Assembly (NCBI RefSeq): GCF_041583195.1
Contig: NZ_JBFHGL010000002.1
Span: 1 to 64,000 of the forward strand
Reading direction: 5' to 3'
Origin: Sulfurimonas sp.
Lineage (GTDB): Bacteria > Campylobacterota > Campylobacteria > Campylobacterales > Sulfurimonadaceae
Length of the DNA: 64,000 nucleotides
Positions within the stretch are counted from its first letter, which is position 1. Every line of letters begins with the position of its first letter. This document shows, one piece after another, positions 55,191-64,000 of this stretch. The notes below the pieces were generated by a model, which searched no databases, was not told where the DNA came from, and saw only the letters and a list, made by a program, of their open reading frames with translations. The position numbers and the translations under genes were made by a program.

Positions 55191-56000
55191 CTACACAAAT
55201 TCCGAAACAATATCTATAGCTGATTTTAATGGAGCTGTATCAAATCCTGCATCTTCAGCTTTTTTTAGTCCAAAGTTTATAGCTTGTTCAGAGAAAGGCT
55301 TGTTAACAGGTATTATTGTTTTTATAATATTTAGTATATTTGCCGCTTCTTTTAAATTATCTGGTGCGTTTTGAGGTTCATCTGCATATTTAATAATTTC
55401 TATAATCTCTTCATCGAAGTTCCAGTGCTCAAATACTAAAGCTGTTACATCGGCAGTAGTCATACCTACATATGATTTTTCAAGCTGTGCAAGATTATTT
55501 GAAGTCTCAGCATCAGACTTGAAACTGATTGTTTCATCGTTTTGGATAATATCACTGGCAATTAAAATTTTACCTGTTTCTTGTAAAAATACCGGCAAAA
55601 AAAGTTTTTGAGCTGCTGCTCTGTCTATTTTGTTATACCAAGTTGAGAGTAGTACTGCTTGAAGTGATGATATATTTGCAAATTGATCACTACTGATTCC
55701 ATATGGTTCCAAATCTACGTTTAAAAGTTTTCTAACTGAGTTACCAATAGCAATAGAACGTGTCATACTCATACCAAATAGACTAACTGCCTGAGATGCA
55801 TTTTTTATCTCTCTTGAAAAGCCGTATAATGGTGAAGCTGCAGCTTTTAATAGGTTTGCAACGATCATAGGATCACCCTCAATAGCTTTAGCCATATCGG
55901 CTACTGATCCTTCAGGGTCTGCATGAATTCTATTTATATCCGCTATCGTTTTTGATAATGGCGGAAGCGCTTTTATACTATCAACTATTGAATTTTCCAT
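55191..56000 (-). CDS. HDOD domain protein
   Basis: 269 aa with AAGGAG before the ATG. The HDOD domain (about 10-205) begins LPPLSKTIADINRI and includes LLKAAASPLYGF and VSLFGMSMTRSIA, without intact HD catalytic pairs. HDOD proteins act as non-catalytic signalling modules, often linked to c-di-GMP or motility. Its stop adjoins polA. Confidence 0.9.
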   Translation of the reverse strand: MENSIVDSIKALPPLSKTIADINRIHADPEGSVADMAKAIEGDPMIVANLLKAAASPLYGFSREIKNASQAVSLFGMSMTRSIAIGNSVRKLLNVDLEPYGISSDQFANISSLQAVLLSTWYNKIDRAAAQKLFLPVFLQETGKILIASDIIQNDETISFKSDAETSNNLAQLEKSYVGMTTADVTALVFEHWNFDEEIIEIIKYADEPQNAPDNLKEAANILNIIKTIIPVNKPFSEQAINFGLKKAEDAGFDTAPLKSAIDIVSEFV

Positions 56001-56009
56001 ATTAACTCC

Positions 56010-56717
56010 TTAATGACAATCACGTAATGTTTTTTCTGGATTTGAAATATATTCATATCCGCTATATATTGTAAATACACCGTAAAATAATACGGCTATA
56101 GATGCTAAAGACACTAACATATTTCTAAAATTTGTCGCTAAATTTAAACTGCTTAGAGTTCCAAGACCAAACATAGCTGGTATTGTACTCAAACCAAATA
56201 TAAACATAACTAAAGCTCCGTAAATTGGATTTGCAGTACTTGCCGCTGTAATTGCAAAAAAGTACACAAAACCACATGGTAATAAGCCGTTTAACATACC
56301 TAAAAGATAAAAACTCATATTTGATTTTGAGTTCATTATCTTTGTAAAACTGCTTTTATAAAATTTTGTATCGCTTAATGATTTACCGCCGATGCTAAGT
56401 GATTTCATCTTACCCATAAGAGATAAGCCCGCTAGTATCATAGCTACTCCGGCTACTATTAAAAGTATACCATTTGCATTATTTGAAAAAACTACAACAC
56501 CGCCCAAATAGCCAAAAAGTGCTCCTAAAACAGTATATGTAGTTATACGCCCAAAAGAATATAAAAGGTGTGCAACACTTTTTGACACTTTAGAAGAGAG
56601 TGGATCAATTTTGATATTTGAATATGCCATAACTATACCGCCGCACATACCTATACAATGCCCAAACGATCCTAAAAATGCAATGGATAAAATAGTTAAT
56701 ATATTTACACTCTCCAT
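56010..56717 (-). CDS. TauE/SafE-family sulfite exporter-like membrane protein
   Basis: 235 aa with six membrane spans. It begins with LGSFGHCIGMCGGIVMAYS, the Cys-containing loop of the heavy-metal/sulfite branch seen near cytochrome oxidase and copper genes, and has GLLPCGFVYFFAI. It directly follows the NosL-like gene (no gap), suggesting a shared role in copper or sulfur compound handling. Confidence 0.85.
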   Translation of the reverse strand: MESVNILTILSIAFLGSFGHCIGMCGGIVMAYSNIKIDPLSSKVSKSVAHLLYSFGRITTYTVLGALFGYLGGVVVFSNNANGILLIVAGVAMILAGLSLMGKMKSLSIGGKSLSDTKFYKSSFTKIMNSKSNMSFYLLGMLNGLLPCGFVYFFAITAASTANPIYGALVMFIFGLSTIPAMFGLGTLSSLNLATNFRNMLVSLASIAVLFYGVFTIYSGYEYISNPEKTLRDCH

Positions 56718-57215
56718 TTAGTTATTCCCTTGCAGTTTTTTTCTTATCAGTGGATTATTCATAGTCTCTCCACGAAGCATCTTAAGTTGCATCTCATCAA
56801 AATCTATAAAGCCATCTTGTTTGTTCTCATATGCTCCAAAACCATACCCCATAGGAGTCTCATCGTTAGATGAGTAATAAGCTTTTTTTGCATCTATATA
56901 TTTTTTAGTATCTACACTCATGACCCATATTTTAGCATCATTTTCAAATTCTTTATCTTTAAGCCACTTTGCCATACCGCCGTGATCATGAAAAAAGTAT
57001 GTCTTACCGCTAGGAGATACAACCTGTGATGCAAAAGAGAGATCATCTATAACCATTCCGCAGTCGCTGTCTTGGAAATGGCCAAGCTTTATTTCTAAAG
57101 GCAGTTTTTTTAGATTGCCCTCTTTTACGACAACCATACCACCGCTTGCTCCAAGCATTAAAAATACACTTACAATCACTGCAATTATAATAACTACGAC
57201 TAAAATATTTTTCAT
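56718..57215 (-). CDS. NosL-like lipoprotein-type or membrane-anchored protein
   Basis: 165 aa. An N-terminal membrane anchor (about 3-24) has no Cys lipobox. SDCGMVIDDLSFASQVVSP and ETPMGYGFGAYE match the NosL family (Cu(I)-binding CGM and the TPMGxG segment), whose members supply copper to nitrous oxide reductase. No nos cluster is visible here. It overlaps the HD gene upstream by four bases. Confidence 0.78.
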   Translation of the reverse strand: MKNILVVVIIIAVIVSVFLMLGASGGMVVVKEGNLKKLPLEIKLGHFQDSDCGMVIDDLSFASQVVSPSGKTYFFHDHGGMAKWLKDKEFENDAKIWVMSVDTKKYIDAKKAYYSSNDETPMGYGFGAYENKQDGFIDFDEMQLKMLRGETMNNPLIRKKLQGNN

Positions 57216-57685
57216 CTTCTCTTTTTACCCTTGCCAAGATCATCACAGATCAAAAACTCAGCCAAATCTTCTTTTGTTTCATCATCTAAAGTATCCCAAA
57301 TAGCTACCTTTTGTGCATATCTTTTTAGGTCTTCTTTTTTTGACTTTTCTATATCTCTAATTAAGTAGTGATAGCGTACCATATTTTTTGTATATTTACT
57401 TACAAAAGGCCAGTTTTTTATGATCTGATAAGATCGTTCTTCATGATCTGTGAAACTGTATTCATTAAACTCACGATCCTCATCATCTTTAATAAAGGCG
57501 GTAAAAGGTTTACCAATATCGTGTAAAACTGCAGCAGCTAAAAGCTTATAGTGACCTTTTTTTAAAATGTGGTAAACTACACGTAAAGTATGCACTAATA
57601 CTCCATGTTGATGCCACTTATTTTGAGTAAAAAAAAGTGATTTTAAAAAAGGTTTTGAAAGAAAAAAATTGTTGGTCTCATTCAT
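57212..57685 (-). CDS. HD-domain phosphohydrolase
   Basis: 157 aa. HGVLVHTLRVVYHI (His of the HD motif), AAVLHDIGKPFT (His-Asp), and FTDHEERSYQII supply the metal ligands of an HD hydrolase. It resembles the HD domain of CCA tRNA nucleotidyltransferase-like or 2',3'-phosphodiesterase proteins. The substrate is unknown. It overlaps the NosL-like gene. Confidence 0.85.
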   Translation of the reverse strand: MNETNNFFLSKPFLKSLFFTQNKWHQHGVLVHTLRVVYHILKKGHYKLLAAAVLHDIGKPFTAFIKDDEDREFNEYSFTDHEERSYQIIKNWPFVSKYTKNMVRYHYLIRDIEKSKKEDLKRYAQKVAIWDTLDDETKEDLAEFLICDDLGKGKKRR

Positions 57686-57727
57686 GAAAATTATTTTACA
57701 TTATTCGTGCTATTTTTAAGCTTATTT

Positions 57728-58564
57728 CTAAATATTTGAAAATGGGTGACATACATCTACAGTCTCACTCAAATGCTGTTTTTGAATATGTGTATATACT
57801 TGGGTTGTTATAAGAGAAGCATGACCTAAAAGCTCTTGAACAACTCTTAGATCAGCCCCTCCTGTTATAAGTGCAGTTGCGTATGAATGGCGAAGTACGT
57901 GTGGAGATACGCCTAAATATTTTTGAGTTATCTTAAAAGCAGATACCCTGCTTAATCTATCACCCTTATAATTACACCATAAAAAATCTTTTTCATACGG
58001 CATGGCATCTAAATACCTTTTTAGCGCATCTAATGCCACTTTTGCAACCGGTACCAAACGTTCTTTATCACCCTTAGCGTGACGCACAAGAAGCCATTCT
58101 CCATCCATATCTTCTTTGGTAAGGCTCAAACACTCGCTGATCCTCACACCTGAAGCATATAAAAAGTATAAAAGTGCCGCATCACGCAGACCGAGCCAGT
58201 TAGTAGTATCACATAGTTTTATACCGGCACTTAGCTGATCAAGTGAGAGAAACTTTGGTAAAAGTTTTGGTATCTTTGCACTTTTTAATTTTGTTTTTTC
58301 CTGCACAAAATTACTACTGTAACAAAAATCGAAAAATGCATTTACAGATGAGAGTTTACGGTTTAGCGTGCGTTTGTTTTCATACTTTGAGAGTAGGTTT
58401 AAAAGTTTGTCTGAATCTATGTTAATTAAAGGTGAGTCTAGTTCTGCCTCTATGGATGAGAGATCACCCATATAAGCCTCAATTGATTTTTTGTTTAGTG
58501 CTTTTGTTACACTTATATATTCTAAAAAAGCTTCTAACTCTTTACTGAACTGAGATGTACTCAT
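57728..58564 (-). CDS. Tyrosine recombinase, XerC/XerD-type
   Basis: 278 aa. N-terminal core-binding domain about 1-95; catalytic domain with Arg in LYASGVRISECLSL, Lys in HAKGDKERLVP, His-Arg in SPHVLRHSYATAL, His in LGHASLITTQ and Tyr in VYTHI: all residues of the active site. The integron-specific insertion between the second and third patches is not visible, so it is not IntI. It is probably the chromosome dimer resolvase. It overlaps the lipoprotein gene by 23 bases. Confidence 0.93.
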   Translation of the reverse strand: MSTSQFSKELEAFLEYISVTKALNKKSIEAYMGDLSSIEAELDSPLINIDSDKLLNLLSKYENKRTLNRKLSSVNAFFDFCYSSNFVQEKTKLKSAKIPKLLPKFLSLDQLSAGIKLCDTTNWLGLRDAALLYFLYASGVRISECLSLTKEDMDGEWLLVRHAKGDKERLVPVAKVALDALKRYLDAMPYEKDFLWCNYKGDRLSRVSAFKITQKYLGVSPHVLRHSYATALITGGADLRVVQELLGHASLITTQVYTHIQKQHLSETVDVCHPFSNI

Positions 58565-59537
58565 CTTCTATATAAAAAGTCTTATCGTTTACATGGATGT
58601 AGCCCTCTTCTACATCAACTTCATATACATCATACTCTAACAAATCCTTACTGAACTCTATTAAATATCCCTCTTTTTCCAGTGCATAAATTTTATCACC
58701 TGTAGCTATAAGAGCTAAAAAATGGGCAAAAGGGAATTTTACTTTTTCATTAACTCCAAGTTCAGAGTTTAAAGAGACAATATCCCCCTGCTTAGTTGCT
58801 ACATATATATTGTTGCCATCAGTAATGATAGATCTCGCTTCATACTCTACCCTTACCTCTTTTTGACCAAAAGAGAGTATCTTAGTACCTGTTGCTGCTA
58901 TGAATTTATCATTAACTATGTTAAAGTAAATAATATTATTGAAGTTATCTTCACTTGATACAATAATACTTCTTAGTTTTTTGTTTTGAGTAGAACTTAT
59001 GATAACTACTTTTCCATCCAACGTTAGAAAAAGTACCAAGTCATTCATAAAATATGGTTTTACAACTTTTGAGTTTATAATAATAGGTGGATTTCCCTGC
59101 TCTTTTAAAATAGGTTTTTTACTAGATATAGAATAAAGTGCCATCTCATTATCTGCAAAAAGTACGGCTAAAGTATCATTTTTTACACTAGCAGTAGCTA
59201 CTGATTTCTCTAAATCAAAATTGTGAATCATACTAGGGTCTGATTCATAAGCAAGTGTCATATTTCCATCTAAAGATGCACTTATAACCCAACCGTCACT
59301 GTAAGATAAAAAGTATTTATCTTCATCTATAGTAATATTGCTAACCTTTCCCTCTACAAAAACACGTCTGTCTTCTAAAAGAGCACCATCTTGATTAGTT
59401 TCTACTATGCTTTGGTTCATATCACCGTAGATTTCCCAATCATCTTTTACTGACTTTGGTTCATATACCTTTTTTGAACTACAGCCACTAAAAACCAGTA
59501 CAAGAACTGTTAAAAATGTTAAAAATATTTTATGCAA
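58542..59537 (-). CDS. BamB-like beta-propeller lipoprotein
   Basis: 331 aa. Lipobox VLVFSGCSS with Cys about 19. The rest is beta-propeller-like, with blades of about 40 residues such as LAVLFADNEMALYSIS, LVLFLTLDGKVVIIS and IYVATKQGDIVSLNSE. It follows a YfgM-like gene by three bases, the same order as yfgM-bamB in Enterobacteria, so it is a likely BamB counterpart at the outer membrane assembly machine. Sequence similarity is only structural. Confidence 0.75.
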   Translation of the reverse strand: MHKIFLTFLTVLVLVFSGCSSKKVYEPKSVKDDWEIYGDMNQSIVETNQDGALLEDRRVFVEGKVSNITIDEDKYFLSYSDGWVISASLDGNMTLAYESDPSMIHNFDLEKSVATASVKNDTLAVLFADNEMALYSISSKKPILKEQGNPPIIINSKVVKPYFMNDLVLFLTLDGKVVIISSTQNKKLRSIIVSSEDNFNNIIYFNIVNDKFIAATGTKILSFGQKEVRVEYEARSIITDGNNIYVATKQGDIVSLNSELGVNEKVKFPFAHFLALIATGDKIYALEKEGYLIEFSKDLLEYDVYEVDVEEGYIHVNDKTFYIEDEYISVQ

Positions 59538-59540
59538 TTT

Positions 59541-60137
59541 TTATTTCACTCCATAATGAAGTAAAGCTAAGACAACTTTGTTTAAACTTGAACTTTGAGG
59601 AACTTTTTTTAATTCTTGATGCGCTTTTTCAATCTCATTTTTATTAATAAATAAAATAGCGTTTTGCACAAGTGCCAAATCTTTATAGATTGAATTTTGT
59701 TTCATAGAGTATTTTGATAAAGCATCTTGATCAGCACTGCTAGAAGCTAGTTCATAACTGGCAAGATCAGCGACAACAAAAGTTTTAGATGAGCTTAACT
59801 CTTTTAAAGCCTTCATATCATTATTTGCTATAGCTTGAGAGTAACTCCACACATCAAAAAGCTCTTTACTTAATGACTCTAGCTCTGACTTTGCATCTAC
59901 ATTAGTAGGATCTTGGTTTAATGCAGATAATGCTACATTTGCCTCTTCTATACTAGCACTCTTATTAGCTTCGTAAATTAAATTTCCCATTACTAATAAA
60001 ACTACTGCAATAACTGCACCAATCATTACGTTTTTATATTTTTTAACAAACTTTTCAGTTATTACCGCTTTTTCAAAAAACTTCTCTTCTGAGTTAAGCT
60101 CGTCTTTAACCATATTTATGTTTTCTTTTAAACTCAA
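59541..60137 (-). CDS. YfgM-like TPR membrane-anchored protein
   Basis: 198 aa. A single membrane span (about 37-57, NVMIGAVIAVVLLVMGNLIY) after a charged cytoplasmic start, then a helical TPR-like region rich in Ala and Ser (about 75-190). YfgM associates with the SecYEG translocon and periplasmic chaperones. Gene order with the BamB-like gene supports this. Divergent from gatC. Confidence 0.78.
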   Translation of the reverse strand: MSLKENINMVKDELNSEEKFFEKAVITEKFVKKYKNVMIGAVIAVVLLVMGNLIYEANKSASIEEANVALSALNQDPTNVDAKSELESLSKELFDVWSYSQAIANNDMKALKELSSSKTFVVADLASYELASSSADQDALSKYSMKQNSIYKDLALVQNAILFINKNEIEKAHQELKKVPQSSSLNKVVLALLHYGVK

Positions 60138-60253
60138 AAAAAATCCTTATATTTTAAGTAGTGCGTAATATTACCTAATAGTTTGTTAAATTTTTATCAA
60201 ATAAATAACTTTTTTTAGCTACAATAATACAAATTTACATAGTAGGAACTTAT

Positions 60254-60544
60254 ATGCAAGTAGATGACACTCTTTTAAAAAAGCTTGAAAAACTATCTTA
60301 TTTAGAGGTAGATGAGAGTAAAAGAGAAGAGATAAAAGAACAATTATCTGAGATTGTATCTTTTGTAGATAACTTAAGTGAATTAAATACTGATGGTGTA
60401 GATGACAAGTTTGCAATGGATGACAGAGCTACATTTACAAGAGACGATATACCATCATGCGATACTCATATAAACGATGAAATATTAAAAAATTCACCAA
60501 ACAGTGCAGACCACTTTTTTGTAGTACCAAAAATCATAGAATAA
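60254..60544 (+). CDS. gatC: Aspartyl/glutamyl-tRNA amidotransferase subunit C
   Basis: 96 aa. MQVDDTLLKKLEKLSYLEVDES and LSEIVSFVDNLSELNT are GatC signatures; the tail has DDIPSCDTHINDEILKNSPN. GatC stabilises the GatAB amidotransferase that makes Gln-tRNA and/or Asn-tRNA. A glutaminyl-tRNA synthetase also lies in this window, so here GatCAB may serve mainly Asn-tRNA(Asn). Followed by pilT after 15 bases. Confidence 0.92.
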   Translation: MQVDDTLLKKLEKLSYLEVDESKREEIKEQLSEIVSFVDNLSELNTDGVDDKFAMDDRATFTRDDIPSCDTHINDEILKNSPNSADHFFVVPKIIE

Positions 60545-60559
60545 AATTCAAGGATCAAT

Positions 60560-61654
60560 ATGGCAGAAGAGACAGAACAAACAGAGGGAAAAACAATTGA
60601 CGTTAGAAAACTTTTAAAAAGTACTCTAGCACTTGGTTCATCTGACTTACACCTTGTTGTTGGTAGTGAACCTCAAATCCGTATAGATAAAGAGTTAAAA
60701 CCATTAAAGTTACCAAAGCTTACATCTAAAGATGTTGATGCTATGGCGAACTCTTTAATCAAAGAGAAACAAAAGAAAGAGTTTGAAGAATATAACGAAC
60801 TTGACTTCTCTTTTGAGATAGAAAATGTTGGACGTTTCCGTGCGAACTACTATAAAACAATCGGTGGAACTGCTTGTGCCTTTCGTATGATTCCTATTGA
60901 GATCCCTTCACTTGATTCATTTGATTCTCCACCAATCTTTAAAGAGCTTGTAAAAAGAGAAAAAGGTCTTATTCTAGTTACAGGTCCTACAGGTTCAGGT
61001 AAGTCTACTACACTTGCTGCTATGCTTAACGAGATCAACTTAACTGAGCGTAAACATATAATTACGGTTGAGGATCCGGTGGAGTTTGTTCATAAAAACA
61101 ATAAATCTCTTTTTTCTCAGCGTGATGTTGGTAGTTCTACACGTTCTTTCGCTGCAGCACTTAAATACTCACTTAGACAAGACCCGGACATAATCCTAAT
61201 CGGGGAGATGCGTGATGCTGAAACAATCGGTGCAGCACTAACGGCAGCAGAAACAGGTCACCTTGTTTTTGGAACACTTCACACAAACTCTGCAGCAGGT
61301 ACGATCAACCGTATTATCGACGTTTTTGATTCTGAACAACAAGGGCAAATACGTGCACAACTTGCTTCATCTTTAGTAGCAGTTATCTCGCAGATGCTTA
61401 TTCCAAGAATCGGTGGCGGTAAAGTTGCAACACAAGAGATCATGATTACAAATCCTGCTATTTCGAACCTTATTCGTGAAGATAAAGTTCACCAGCTGTA
61501 CTCACAAATGCAGTTAAATCAGGGTGAAACGCAAATGAAAACTCAAACTCAAGAAATTATGGAACTTCTTCAAAAGAAAACTATATCTAAAGAGAATGCT
61601 CTTAAAAACTCTAACAGACCTGAAGAGCTGTTAAAGATTATAGACAATTTATAA
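60560..61654 (+). CDS. pilT: Type IV pilus retraction ATPase PilT-like
   Basis: 364 aa. N-terminal PAS-like domain (about 15-105), Walker A in TGPTGSGKSTTL (about 140), Asp box DPDIILIGEMRD, His box TGHLVFGTLHTNSA and AISNLIREDKVHQ close to the AIRNLIRE retraction motif. It powers pilus retraction or related assembly systems. Campylobacterota species with type IV pili are not all proven; pilT without other pil genes in this window. Confidence 0.93.
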   Translation: MAEETEQTEGKTIDVRKLLKSTLALGSSDLHLVVGSEPQIRIDKELKPLKLPKLTSKDVDAMANSLIKEKQKKEFEEYNELDFSFEIENVGRFRANYYKTIGGTACAFRMIPIEIPSLDSFDSPPIFKELVKREKGLILVTGPTGSGKSTTLAAMLNEINLTERKHIITVEDPVEFVHKNNKSLFSQRDVGSSTRSFAAALKYSLRQDPDIILIGEMRDAETIGAALTAAETGHLVFGTLHTNSAAGTINRIIDVFDSEQQGQIRAQLASSLVAVISQMLIPRIGGGKVATQEIMITNPAISNLIREDKVHQLYSQMQLNQGETQMKTQTQEIMELLQKKTISKENALKNSNRPEELLKIIDNL

Positions 61655-61668
61655 GCAATTTTACTAAT

Positions 61669-61690
61669 GTTTTAGGATTTTTCCTAAAAC
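61669..61690 (+). terminator. Hairpin after pilT
   Basis: A perfect 9-bp inverted repeat, GTTTTAGGA / TCCTAAAAC, with a TTTT loop, 15 bases after the pilT stop; a weak T-rich tail follows. Confidence 0.65.
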
Positions 61691-61716
61691 TTCTTCATAA
61701 TCAAATATTCCAAAAA

Positions 61717-61773
61717 TGTTACATTATATTTTATAACTTTTTATTGTTAATTTTATTTAACACTAATGTAACA
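61717..61773 (+). promoter_or_regulatory. Widely spaced inverted repeat before the TonB receptor
   Basis: TGTTACATTA (61717-61726) and TAATGTAACA (61764-61773) are exact 10-base complements separated by 37 bases. A smaller GTTAA/TTAAC repeat (61745-61760) lies between them. A TATACT box at 61783 follows. It may be a regulator operator for an iron or nutrient-responsive receptor; it does not look like a Fur box. Confidence 0.45.
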
Positions 61774-61819
61774 CTTTAAAAATATACTTACACCAATTAT
61801 TTAAAGTTTAGGAAAGTAT

Positions 61820-64000
61820 ATGAAAAAAATAACAGCTATATCAGCCGTATGTGCACTTGCTATTAGCGCATATGCATCAGACTTGGGAACGATTAAAGTA
61901 GAGTCATCAACAATTGATGATAAATTTGAGAATAAAAAAAGTGAAGTTTCAAGTACAACTACAATTAGTGGAGAAAGAGTTGATAAAGAACATGTTGAAA
62001 ATCTTCAACAAATTCTACAGTCAATTCCTGGTATAACTACTGAATCATCTACTGGTGATACTTTAAAAATACACTTAAGAGGTGTAGAAAACCAAATGTA
62101 TATGGGTGAAAAACCGGGTGTTGCAGTTGTAATTGACGGTGTACCTGTTTTTGAGAGAACTGGTAAAGTAAATATAGACCTTGACAATATTGAAAGCGTA
62201 AAAGTTATAAAAGGTGGAGCATCTTATCTATTTGGTGATGACGCATTATCTGGTGCCGTGATTATTACAACAAAAAGAGGTGCAAAATATAACCACAACT
62301 ATGGTGCAGTTGAAGTCGGAAGTGATGGATATAAAAAAGCTGTTGCAAGAACAGGATATGCAAATGATGATTTAAGTTTTCACGTTCAAGCGAGTACAAG
62401 ATCTGCTGATGGATATCATGAAGATTCAGACTATGATACAAAATATCTAAATGGTAAATTACAATACTATATAGATGATAGTTCTGATATCAACCTTGGT
62501 GTAGAGTATTCTGAGAGAGAAAAAGACTCACACGGTACTGTTGGCGGTGGTCTTGAAGCTTTAACAAACCCTGAATCTATTTACCTTGGTGATCAGCAAA
62601 GTCGTGACTATACAAGAGGATATGATGTTGAACTATTAAAAGCATTCTTAACATATTCAAAAGACTTTGACCATGGTGCGAATCTTTTGGTAAATACTTA
62701 CATCTATACAGACACTACAGAGTTTATGTCTGCTCCTCAGACTAAAGACTCTAGTGGTAATACAGATCTTACATTAACAGATGACAATTACGTATATGAC
62801 AACCACTATGAACAAACTCAAAAAGGTGTAAAAGGTGAGTATAGAGATTCATTTAACAGTTCAGCTGCACTAGTTGGTGTTGATTTACGTGCAAATGAGT
62901 ATGAAAATAAAACTACATTTAGAGCTGCTCAAGCATTAGTAGTTTACGGCGGACCTATGGCTGGTGTATATCCTGACTATTATCAACCTGGTGACTTTAA
63001 AAGCAACAATAAAACTGATGAAAACGTATATGCAGTGTATGGAGAATATAAATATGCATTTACTAACTCTTTTAGTGCTACTGCAAACTTAAGATATGAC
63101 AAGATAAAACTTGACTATACTGATTCAGAAGCAAATGATTTAAATAAAGATTTTTCAGTGTATTCATACAGACTTGGTCTTAACTACCAAATGAGTGATA
63201 ACTCTACACTATTTGCAAACTATTCTACAGGTTTTCGCGCACCTACAATCTCTCAACTTTTTGCAGGTGATGTAAGTACATGGGGTTCAACTATAAATAA
63301 TCCGAATCTAAAACCGGAAGAATCACTCAACTATGAAATCGGTGTAAGAGCATTAGCAAACAATATCAAATACGAAGCTTCAATCTTCCAGCTAGATAGA
63401 AAAGACTTTATTATGAGAACTTCTGGAAACTATGGTGATACTGATACTACAGATATGTGGGATAATGTAGGTGGAGCTAGACATAGAGGTTTAGAGCTAT
63501 CAACTATGGGAGAGATTACCGATTCTTTATCTTTTAATATGGCATATACTTATTTAAGAGCTAAATATACTAACTATAGAAACTTTGGTATCACATTGGG
63601 TTCAGATGTATACTTCCCTGTTTTTACACCTGCACCTGTAATGACTTATGATGTAACTGGAAATACAATCCCTAGAACATCTAAACATACTGTAAACCTA
63701 ATTATGGACTACAAAGCTACAAAAGAGCTTTCTTTTATGACTGAAGTAAATGCAAAAAGCAAATATTATGCAGATGATCTAAACCAAATTGAGATTGGTG
63801 GTCATGCTACACTAAACCTTATGGCTACGTATAATAGTAAACTTGGTATGTTTGATACTAGCTTCTTTGTAAGAGCTGACAATGTTTTAGATAAACAATA
63901 TTACACTTCAGCAAGAAGTAGTTCTGATAGAAATGAAGACGGTTTATTTAATTCTGAAGATTTATCTATTACGGTTAATCCTGGAAGAGTATTAACTGCC
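61820..64000 (+). CDS. TonB-dependent outer membrane receptor, C-terminus beyond window
   Basis: The first 727 codons in frame to the window end, ATG with AGGAAAG. Signal peptide (about 1-19, ISAYASD), a plug domain (about 45-155) with LQQILQSIPGITTE, IDGVPVFERTG and IESVKVIKGGASYLFGDDALSGAVII, then many barrel strands such as LFANYSTGFRAPTISQLF. A TonB box (KVESST-like) follows the signal. Ligand (siderophore, vitamin B12, metal) is not determined; some siderophore receptor features are present. Incomplete at the 3' end. Confidence 0.92.
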   Translation, partial: MKKITAISAVCALAISAYASDLGTIKVESSTIDDKFENKKSEVSSTTTISGERVDKEHVENLQQILQSIPGITTESSTGDTLKIHLRGVENQMYMGEKPGVAVVIDGVPVFERTGKVNIDLDNIESVKVIKGGASYLFGDDALSGAVIITTKRGAKYNHNYGAVEVGSDGYKKAVARTGYANDDLSFHVQASTRSADGYHEDSDYDTKYLNGKLQYYIDDSSDINLGVEYSEREKDSHGTVGGGLEALTNPESIYLGDQQSRDYTRGYDVELLKAFLTYSKDFDHGANLLVNTYIYTDTTEFMSAPQTKDSSGNTDLTLTDDNYVYDNHYEQTQKGVKGEYRDSFNSSAALVGVDLRANEYENKTTFRAAQALVVYGGPMAGVYPDYYQPGDFKSNNKTDENVYAVYGEYKYAFTNSFSATANLRYDKIKLDYTDSEANDLNKDFSVYSYRLGLNYQMSDNSTLFANYSTGFRAPTISQLFAGDVSTWGSTINNPNLKPEESLNYEIGVRALANNIKYEASIFQLDRKDFIMRTSGNYGDTDTTDMWDNVGGARHRGLELSTMGEITDSLSFNMAYTYLRAKYTNYRNFGITLGSDVYFPVFTPAPVMTYDVTGNTIPRTSKHTVNLIMDYKATKELSFMTEVNAKSKYYADDLNQIEIGGHATLNLMATYNSKLGMFDTSFFVRADNVLDKQYYTSARSSSDRNEDGLFNSEDLSITVNPGRVLTA

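Noticed and set aside
57728-58564. Tyrosine recombinase considered as the integron integrase
   Set aside because: It has all catalytic residues but at 278 aa shows no room for the integron-specific insertion, lies 26 kb from the array and is embedded in a housekeeping operon. A Xer role fits better.
61669-61819. Riboswitch before the TonB receptor
   Set aside because: The region is AT-rich with simple inverted repeats only; no cobalamin, TPP or other aptamer core is visible.

Overview
The window is AT-rich chromosomal DNA from a member of the Campylobacterota (Epsilonproteobacteria), most like the Sulfurimonas/Sulfurovum group of chemolithotrophs. The pointers are a MurF with an N-terminal membrane domain, a dapA gene followed by a FabL-type reductase, a 7TMR-DISM histidine kinase, a NosL-like/TauE pair, a heme c protein, and tightly packed, overlapping operons. 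The genus is an inference; no rRNA or tRNA gene is visible.

Layout. 1-142: start of an ammonium transporter gene. 427-11087 (minus): a chemoreceptor gene, then one long operon, fapA-ruvA-arsC/spx-like-ddl-hydrolase-murF-dctQM-HIT, that mixes cell wall, DNA repair and transport. 11210-15729 (plus): murJ, cysS, a DUF4405 membrane protein and an RlmK-like methyltransferase. 15745-19213: an outer membrane protein divergent from a DISM histidine kinase/response regulator pair, with direct repeats between them. 19217-23820: DJ-1, pyrD, an M16 peptidase, a globin-like protein and adk. 23925-27396: two methyltransferases, a quinone reductase-like flavoprotein and an ABC-F ATPase with an apparent leader-peptide/hairpin 5' region.

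27452-31868 is the most unusual part: a cassette array of the integron type, with four complete attC sites (27874-27942, 29017-29087, 29851-29919, 30311-30381), two R''-box remnants, and seven plus-strand cargo genes. The cargo is a two-TM protein, a HEPN-like protein, YCII, a VOC/glyoxalase, DUF2834, PhzF and GNAT. No integron integrase gene lies in the window, so this is a CALIN (cluster of attC sites lacking an integrase), or the distal end of an array whose intI lies elsewhere.

31875-45945 returns to housekeeping: a ribokinase-like kinase, glutaminyl-tRNA synthetase with a YqeY-like tail, an Rrf2 regulator with cysK and a cysteine desulfurase-like gene, dapA-fabL, a FIST-PAS-PAS-HD-GYP c-di-GMP phosphodiesterase, pgsA, rseP and yggS. 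45976-60137 holds a heme c protein, a DTW protein, a peptidase/deacetylase/flavoprotein run, and a long minus-strand set: a bamB/yfgM-like pair, a Xer recombinase, an HD protein, NosL-like, TauE/SafE, HDOD, polA, thiE-like and a GGDEF protein. 60254-64000 has gatC, pilT and the first 727 codons of a TonB-dependent receptor that runs off the window end.

All assignments come from reading motifs and context; no database search was run.
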